Shown here: positions 57,927 to 64,000 of the stretch, piece after piece
How the letters are laid out: every line of letters starts with the position of its first letter
Position numbering within the stretch: position 1 is the stretch's first letter
Source of the DNA: Solen grandis
Taxonomy: Eukaryota; Mollusca; Bivalvia; Adapedonta; Solenidae
Reading direction: 5' to 3'
Assembly: GCA_021229015.1 (NCBI GenBank)
Contig: CM037788.1
Coordinates: 47,283,520-47,347,519 of the forward strand
Length of the DNA stretch: 64,000 bases
The notes under the pieces: model-generated
Database searches by the model: none
Seen by the model: only the letters and a program-made list of their open reading frames with translations
What the model was told of the DNA's origin: nothing
Translations under genes and position numbers: made by a program

Positions 57927-57961
<35 letters not shown>

Positions 57962-58321
57962 ACAGTTGTATGGATCATCAAAGTCCAGTCAAATTGTCAA
58001 ATCTAAAGACTGAAATGGACACAAACACTATAAAATCAGGGGAGAGGGGAGGGATTCATTCGAACGTAGCGTTTGTTACATAAAATAATCCACAATAATG
58101 CCAAATTTTGTTTAGATTATACATGTACAGTCTTGAGACAGTTGCCGTGCTGTCATACGCCGTAGACACCTAGTCACATTATTCTGACACCGGGTAAACC
58201 ATTCCTGGAAATACCTAAATATATGATGAGCGTCAATCAAGGGATCTCAATTTTTTACGACTTCAGTGTGTCGCGGCCGGGGATCGTCCCCACGACTGTA
58301 ACCGCTCGGCCACGGCGGCCC
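57554..58321 (-). repeat. Inverted repeat B, left arm (compound)
   Basis: Read on the minus strand: a tRNA-like head (GGCCGAGCGGTTAC near 58310), AAAAAATTGAGATC, GGTATTTCCAGGA, ACCCGGTGTCAGAATAATG, then CCTCCCCTCTCCCCTGATTT. Next come a T run and GCTGTTTACAAATGACTGC-like sequence, and finally the hairpin-headed repeat body (CCATAACACGG..). The same order appears on the plus strand from 63284 to the right edge. Confidence 0.75.
57929..57959. repeat. Poly-A run of about 31
   Basis: Homopolymer inside arm B; the other arm has a shorter T/A run at the equivalent place. Confidence 0.85.
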
Positions 58322-58470
58322 ACATCTTTGGGTTTAGGTCTTTGTGAATATGTATGTAGATTATAAGTATAACATTTCAGTTTACGGCAGTTGCACAGAG
58401 AGTTACGTAACCGTAACCTATTTTGTCATGCCGCAGCGACCCGTCGTGAGCAAGCTCGATGCGCAATTAG

Positions 58471-58709
58471 GGGGCCGCCGTGGCCGAGCGGTTACAAATC
58501 TCTCAGCCCCTCACCGCTGTGGGTTTGAATCCCGGTAGGGACTTCGGATTTTTCATGCGAGGAAACCTTCCAGCTGGCTCGCGGTAGGTCGGTGGTTCTA
58601 CCCGGGTACCTCTGTGTACTCGGGGTCTTCCTCCACCTGTAATTAGCTGGACGTCGCTGTATGATTAAAATACTATCGCAGCGACGGTAAACCCCAATAC
58701 AACAATATG
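58471..58709 (+). mobile_element. SINE family S3, copy 2
   Basis: Head GGCCGCCGTGGCCGAGCGGT, B box GGGTTTGAATCCC, body CCTTCCAGCTGGCTCGCGGT, GGTGGTTCTACCCGG and CTTCCTCCACCTGTAATTAG. The tail is ATTAAAATACTATCGCAGCG, then ACGGTAAACCCC. A complete copy, giving a length of about 240 bp. Confidence 0.75.
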
Positions 58710-58858
58710 TAAGATTATTTCTTATATTCTTTGACACTGAAAGCACGCAAGATGAACTATTGCAGTGTGAGCAAGGTTACGTTGTCGAACAGAATAGTAA
58801 GTGTGGGAACTGACGAAGGTCGTGGTGTGGTTCATTTCAACATAGATCGAATCTCTGT

Positions 58859-61036
58859 GTGGTACACAAGGTTTGTGAAATGTGTCTAAAAAGTCCACTT
58901 ACAGCAGATTCATTATGCAAATCATGTGACAAAAAACATGAAACCGAATTAGTCAAAGGTTACTTTCCCATTTGTTCAATCGCCAGGAGAATCAATATGT
59001 CGTATTACCTCACCTTCCCGATGCACACTTTTATAGCCCTGATAGCATGAAGCCTAAGGCTAGACAAAACTTTTTACATTGGTATAAACAAAACAAAAAT
59101 AACCAATTCAACTTCCAAGAAGATATTATTCGGTACTGCCGGTCCGATGTCGATATTCTTAGAAAGTGTCTGAAATTCAGGGCTTTGTTTATGGACTTAA
59201 CCAGAAAAGGTGGCCATCATGGAATAGACCCATTTAGAAAATGTATCACAAAAATTGCCTCTGCTTGTAATCTCGTGTACAGGACACATTTTTATCCCAT
59301 GAAACCATAGCCATTATAACACCACATGGCTATCGGCCTGAAGACAAACAGTCCATCCTAGGTTACCAGTGGATGTCATATTTGGCACACGAAAAGCAGA
59401 TCAACATACAGCATGGAAGAAATACGGGTGAAAACCACATCGGACCGTATAAAGTGGACGGCTATTTTGAACAGAACGGAAAGAGGGTAGTGCTCAAGTG
59501 TCATGGTTGTTTCTGACACGGTTGTCCGAAATGTTTTTCCAAGAAAACAGTAAAGCGTGTGAATGATATAAGCATGAGTGAATTGTATGCCAGAACCATG
59601 GAGAAAAGCCAGTATATAGAAGCCTGTGGTTATTCCTATATCTCCGTCTGGGAATGTGAATTTAAAGATGATGTGAAGAGGAATGTTGACATGAAAAATT
59701 ACATTCAAAGACTTGAATTAGTTAGCCCGCTTGAACCCCGAGATGCTTTTTTTTTCGGTGGAAGCAACTGCAGAGAAACAAATCAAGTATTATGACGTCA
59801 CATCTCTTTATCCGTTTATAAATAAGACAGGAAAAACTCCGATTGGTCATCCGAACATTATCACTGACAACTTTAATGATTTAAGTGAATACCAAGGGTT
59901 GATAAAATGCAAACTACCTAGAGGATTGTATATACCCGTATTACCCATGAAATGCAACAGAAAGCTTATGTTCAGTTTATGCCGTACATGTGCTGAATAC
60001 TTCCACCAAGATCGATGTGTTCACGATGACACCAAGAGGGCATTCGTTGGTACCAGGGTCACCGACGAGGTGAAAGAAGCTTTATCACAAGGGTACATCA
60101 TGCAGAATATATACAAAATCTGGCATTTTGAGACAGTGTCCCAGTATAATCCCGAATCACAATCTGGTGGACTGTTTACAGAGTATGTCAGTACATTCTT
60201 AAAGGTTAAACAGGAAGCCAGTGGCTGGCCTGATTGGTGTACAGGTGAAGAAACCAAGCAACAATATATAACACAATATCACGAGAAGGAGGGCATTTTG
60301 TTAAAAGAAAATTCTGGACTAAGGTCGCTTGCTAAACTGATGTTGAATTCGTTCTGGCAACGTACCAATTTAACTCAAACAACATACATATAATACCCAG
60401 CTGAGTTTCGACTGATGATGCAGGAGGTTAAGAACGTGCGTTTCATTAATGACGAGTCAGTGCAATTAGACTGGGTTTACAATGACGACTTCATCGGACC
60501 CTCTGCTAGAACCAAGGTTATTATCGCAGCCTATACGACCGCATAAGCCCGTCTCAAACTTTACAGTTATTTAAAACCATTACAAGAACGGGTGATGTAC
60601 TGTGATACCGATTCTGTCGTCTTCACAACATCTCCAGGACAGTGGGAACCAGCTTTAGGTGATTTCCTCGGAGATCTCACGGACGAGGTTCCTGACAACA
60701 AAACCCCAGACAACAAGATCACACACTTTGTAACCGGTGAACCTAAAAATTACGCTTATAATTTGCTAAAACCAAAGGGACAAAGCTCTATTTGTAAGGT
60801 GCGTGGTATCACACTTAACTTATACGAACTCTCTTGACATTAATTTCCAAACAGTTAAAGACATGGTGACAGGAAAAAGCAACGTGACACAAATGCCCGT
60901 GGTAGATGAAAACAGAATTGTTAGAAATCCATTGACCGGACATGTAATTACAAAACGAGAGGTGAAAGACTATAAAATTGTGTTCGGCAAGCGTGTTATT
61001 ACTGACAATTACTGTACACAACCATATGGTTACTAA
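58859..61036 (+). pseudogene. Decayed family B DNA polymerase (Polinton/adinto-type, protein-primed)
   Basis: Successive frames carry, in order, the exonuclease motif YCRSDVDIL (about 59137), motif A DVTSLYP (about 59794), motif B KLMLNSFW (about 60337) and motif C YCDTDSVV (about 60598). A conserved C-terminal piece ends at 61036. This order is that of protein-primed B-family polymerases used by Polinton/Maverick transposons and related viruses to copy their DNA. Reading frame changes near 58975, 59310, 59780 and 60830, with in-frame stops at 60391 and 60544, show it is inactive. The N-terminal part is missing. No integrase, ATPase, protease or capsid gene is visible nearby. Confidence 0.75.
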
Positions 61037-61039
61037 GCA

Positions 61040-61325
61040 GTCTTAAGACTTTTACAAAATTTCATTTTTTTTAAACATATATTGTATTGATGACTAATGA
61101 ACTTTGTTAATCAACTTATGTGTCTTTTATATCATTCTTTTGTATTGTAAATAAACATATTCTTACTACTGTTTTGTAATTATTTACTGAACCATTTACG
61201 ATATGCATAAAATGAATAAAATGCTGTTAATAAACATTTATTATTGTATAGGTATAATTACTATATGTTATTCAGAAAGATGGCTACACAATGTGATTCC
61301 TTTTGGATTATGGAGTATGTGGGAA
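61040..61325. other. Downstream of the polymerase relic, no gene seen
   Basis: AT-rich with possible AATAAA words at 61150 and 61213. Confidence 0.4.
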
Positions 61326-61329
61326 CATA

Positions 61330-61489
61330 TTTTGACACACACACACACGAGAGAGAGAGTCGTCTGCTATTACCTGTCCGTCCCAAAAAACGACTCATTT
61401 TCTTACCCATCCAAAAGGGCGGATTTATAAAGAATATATAAGGGGGTCACCGAGTGCATTTCGACTGGATGGGCAGCCCTGACTACTCT
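61330..61489. repeat. Inverted repeat A, right arm
   Basis: (AC)n, GAGAGAGAGTCGTCTGCTAT, TACCTGTCCGTCCC and AAGGGGGTCACCGAGTGCAT, reverse complement of 57097-57265. Confidence 0.75.
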
Positions 61490-61631
61490 TTTTTCTTTTC
61501 TTTTTTTTTCATTTTTTTTTAATACTTATTTTTTTTATATTTTTGTGTTATACATTTAGATTTTTTAATTCTTGTTTTTATACTTTCATTATTTTGCGTT
61601 TGTTAACCTTTTGATTTAAATCATAGACCAC

Positions 61632-61709
61632 AGGACCCTGATATTCAGTAAAAAAAAATCGACCTCTCTATAGATAAATTATTTATAGAGAGGTCGATGA
61701 GGGTCCTTC
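61632..61709. repeat. Two-tier hairpin
   Basis: Perfect 15-bp arms ATCGACCTCTCTATA (61658-61672) and inverse (61684-61698) around an 11-nt loop, with an outer AGGACCCT/AGGGTCCT stem. Confidence 0.7.
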
Positions 61710-62493
61710 GCATAGACAGGTTTGGTTATAAGGTCAAAACAGTAGAAATGAGAGGGGGGCAGTATTTTTAATGTAAGCTGTCAATTGAAACATTTTGTTT
61801 TTAATCATTTTTGTTAGACACTCAAATGACTGTAGTGTCTCTAGTCGCATCTGTATGTCATAACTCAGAAAGTACTTTAGGGATTAAGTTTATACTTTAT
61901 ACAATGGTCAGACTTTATTTACCAAGAACAATAACTACCTTGCTTCATCTCTATTACTTACTTGTATGGTGAAATTATGTTTTTCTAGAACAAGTTTTAA
62001 AAACTACTGAAGGCATGGATATCATTCTTTACACATGGGAAGAATATGAAGTGACAAAGAACAATAACTTTATCTTGTCCCATTTTCTTGCTTTTCTATT
62101 AAAATTATTTCTGGCTGCAGCAAAGTCATGAAGTATGAACCACTATTCCTTATCCATTTTTGTTTAGTTTGACAGAGACCAATAAATAAAATAATCTATC
62201 TTACCTGCTAATTTAATAAGATTTAACTTCCCTGATTTTTTACATGCATACCACAAAAAAGGGGGCTGACTTTAAAATTCATACATTTTAACTTTCGCTT
62301 CTGACAGTGCTCCCAATGCTTAGATTAAGTTCCTCAATTATGACTGATATTGATGACTACTTGGAGGTGATGATTGATTAAGTCAACTGATTATGAGTTT
62401 TGATGGTGATGATCAGCAACGGAGGCTAGTTAAATGATGATGGTGACTACAATGATGGTAATGTTGAATCGTTTGTTTGGGAGGTTTCGTCCC
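61710..62493. other. Unassigned, no gene seen
   Basis: AT-rich sequence up to the second assembly gap; no exon or repeat recognised. Confidence 0.4.
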
Positions 62494-62593
62494 NNNNNNN
62501 NNNNNNNNNNNNNNNNNNNNNNNNNNNNNNNNNNNNNNNNNNNNNNNNNNNNNNNNNNNNNNNNNNNNNNNNNNNNNNNNNNNNNNNNNNNNN
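62494..62593. other. Assembly gap (100 N)
   Basis: Exactly 100 N; open frames spanning it are meaningless. Confidence 1.
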
Positions 62594-63280
62594 ACGATGA
62601 AGGGCTGATGAAGATAACATGCAGAAATATACATTATTGGTTTGCCTGTAGATTCTTAAGAGAAGTATTTACGTGGATTAAAAATTAGGTGAAGTAGGAG
62701 AGGCGAATGTGTTGGACAAATAGACTTATGATAGTTGAGAAGTCACTAGAAATTATCAAAGACCTAAACCCAAAGATAAGCAGCTCATATAAGCGTGTGA
62801 TGGAAATTCCCGTATACCCTCGGCGCCACCGCGATATTGTGAAAAAAAAACAACAACAAAAAACAAAACAAAACAAAAAACGGTGCACTTGTACTTAAGT
62901 AATTACTGCACGGAGGTGTGTTCTGACGCCATTCGAAAGCCTACGGTGATCATCAATAGCATAAGATGCACGTGAAGAACATGGTATAAGGCCTCGACAA
63001 CTTCAGCTGACTGTAACTGGTTGCAAATCCGAGAGTAATCAATATAAGGTCTCAATGATTGATTCAGGACTGGAAGGGTAATATTTCAGGAAGGAAATAG
63101 TTCAATTAATGAAAAAAGATAATCTTTGCTAATATTTCGGCTACTATATTGCCTTTATGACGATAAAGTGAAAATAATGCTCCAGCGTTTATGTTTGTAC
63201 TGCCGCAATATATTTTAAATGTATTTTCCTCTTCATAATGGCAAACATTTTTTAGGGGGTTACTTTATTTATTTACTAGT
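62594..63280. other. Unassigned, no gene seen
   Basis: A/C-rich low-complexity stretch at 62839-62880; otherwise featureless AT-rich DNA. Confidence 0.4.
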
Positions 63281-63283
63281 ATT

Positions 63284-64000
63284 TAAATGGTTAGCGCGTC
63301 CGCCCTGGAATCGAAAAGTCGTGGGTTCGATCCCCGACCACGACATACCAAAGTCGTAAAAAATTGAGATCCGTTGCTTGACGCTCATCACATAAAGGTA
63401 TTTCCAGGATTTATTTACCCGGTGTCAGAATAATGACTAGGTGTCTAGTGTGACAGCACTGCATATGTCTCAAAAAGACATAGTCTCGAAATGACTTAAA
63501 TACCGTCGGTGGGACGTTATCCAACAATCAAACAAACTAGCATATAATTATGATTATTTTTTATAACAAAACAAACGTGTTCTACGTCAATAAAAATTAT
63601 CGCATAGACGGGACAATCCCCGCAACGCTAGTACGTGTATAATCTATTACAAAATTTGGCATTATTGTAACAAATGGTACGTTCGAATGAATCTCTCCCC
63701 TCTCCCCTGATTTTACAGTGTTGGTGTGTCAATTTTTTTTTTTTTTTTTTTTTATAACAGGATGTCTATTTTAGTCTATAAACTTGAAAATTTGACTGGA
63801 TTTTGATGACCCATTTAATGTTTCCGACGTTGTCATTATTAGCTGTTTACAAATGACTGCAATCATTAAGTACTTTACAAGTTTAACTATTATTTTATTT
63901 CAGCTACGCTTTTACCTATGTGAGTAACGGTATTTTTTCTATTACAATGGTTATCTTTATATTTTTAACAAGCGCTAAGTTCGAATGCTCCGCAAGGGGT
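63284..64000 (+). repeat. Inverted repeat B, right arm (compound, continues past edge)
   Basis: tRNA-like head (A box GGTTAGCGCGTCC, B box GGGTTCGATCCCC), AAAAAATTGAGATCCG, ACCCGGTGTCAGAATAATG, an extra ~140-bp insert near 63480-63630, CTCTCCCCTCTCCCCTGATT, a T run, and GTTCGAATGCTCC at the edge. It is the inverse of 57554-58321 with moderate divergence. Confidence 0.75.

Noticed and set aside
6445..63345. True tRNA genes at the A/B-box sites (6445, 8575, 12438, 30815, 44579, 57003, 58471, 63284)
   Set aside because: Boxes are present but acceptor and anticodon stems do not pair convincingly, and conserved non-tRNA bodies follow several of them, so SINE heads fit better.

Overview
The window looks like AT-rich nuclear DNA of a metazoan, most likely a bivalve mollusc. 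That call rests on spliced genes with metazoan extracellular domains, many tRNA-derived SINEs, hairpin-headed dispersed repeats, many minisatellites, a Polinton/adinto-type DNA polymerase relic and an RLE-type non-LTR retroelement relic. The taxon is inferred from character, not from a database match. Two runs of exactly 100 N (44777-44876, 62494-62593) are assembly gaps.

Two spliced host genes can be followed by hand through matching splice sites and codon phase. (1) On the minus strand, nine exons from 18855 down to 767 encode the first 401 residues of a secreted or membrane protein. It has a signal peptide, a YWTD (LDL-receptor class B) beta-propeller and a six-cysteine EGF-like module, the order seen at the N terminus of LRP5/6-type receptors. 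The gene runs off the left edge. Its introns are filled with mobile and tandem repeats. (2) On the plus strand, eight exons from 23548 to 36100 give a complete 457-residue type I membrane protein: signal peptide, one Ig-like ectodomain, one transmembrane helix and a long tail with ITIM-like tyrosine motifs. A partial paralogue (signal-peptide exon 42276-42360, Ig-like exon 43972-44337) lies downstream in the same orientation, so this is probably a tandemly duplicated immune-type receptor family. The two genes are head to head, with about 4.7 kb between their start codons.

The rest is mostly repetitive. Region by region: 2.6-7.2 kb, two inverted-repeat elements inside one intron of the YWTD gene; 12.9-16.9 kb, a 41-bp minisatellite abutting a splice donor and interrupted by a broken R2-like retroelement; 24.9-28.0 kb, about 76 copies of a 40-bp minisatellite in intron 1 of the Ig gene; 31.3-33.0 kb, 27-bp minisatellites interrupted by a retroposon tail; 37.4-40.4 kb, a 2.97-kb fold-back transposon with a 6-bp target duplication; 45.5-55.0 kb, a ~118-bp repeat split by a 7.6-kb block of ~865-bp repeats that carry CTCF-like motifs; 56.0-56.8 kb, a 59-bp minisatellite; 57-64 kb, a decayed family B DNA polymerase between inverted repeat arms.

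Most long open frames in the window come from tandem repeats and are not genes. No rRNA, functional tRNA, CRISPR array or bacterial-style operon was found.
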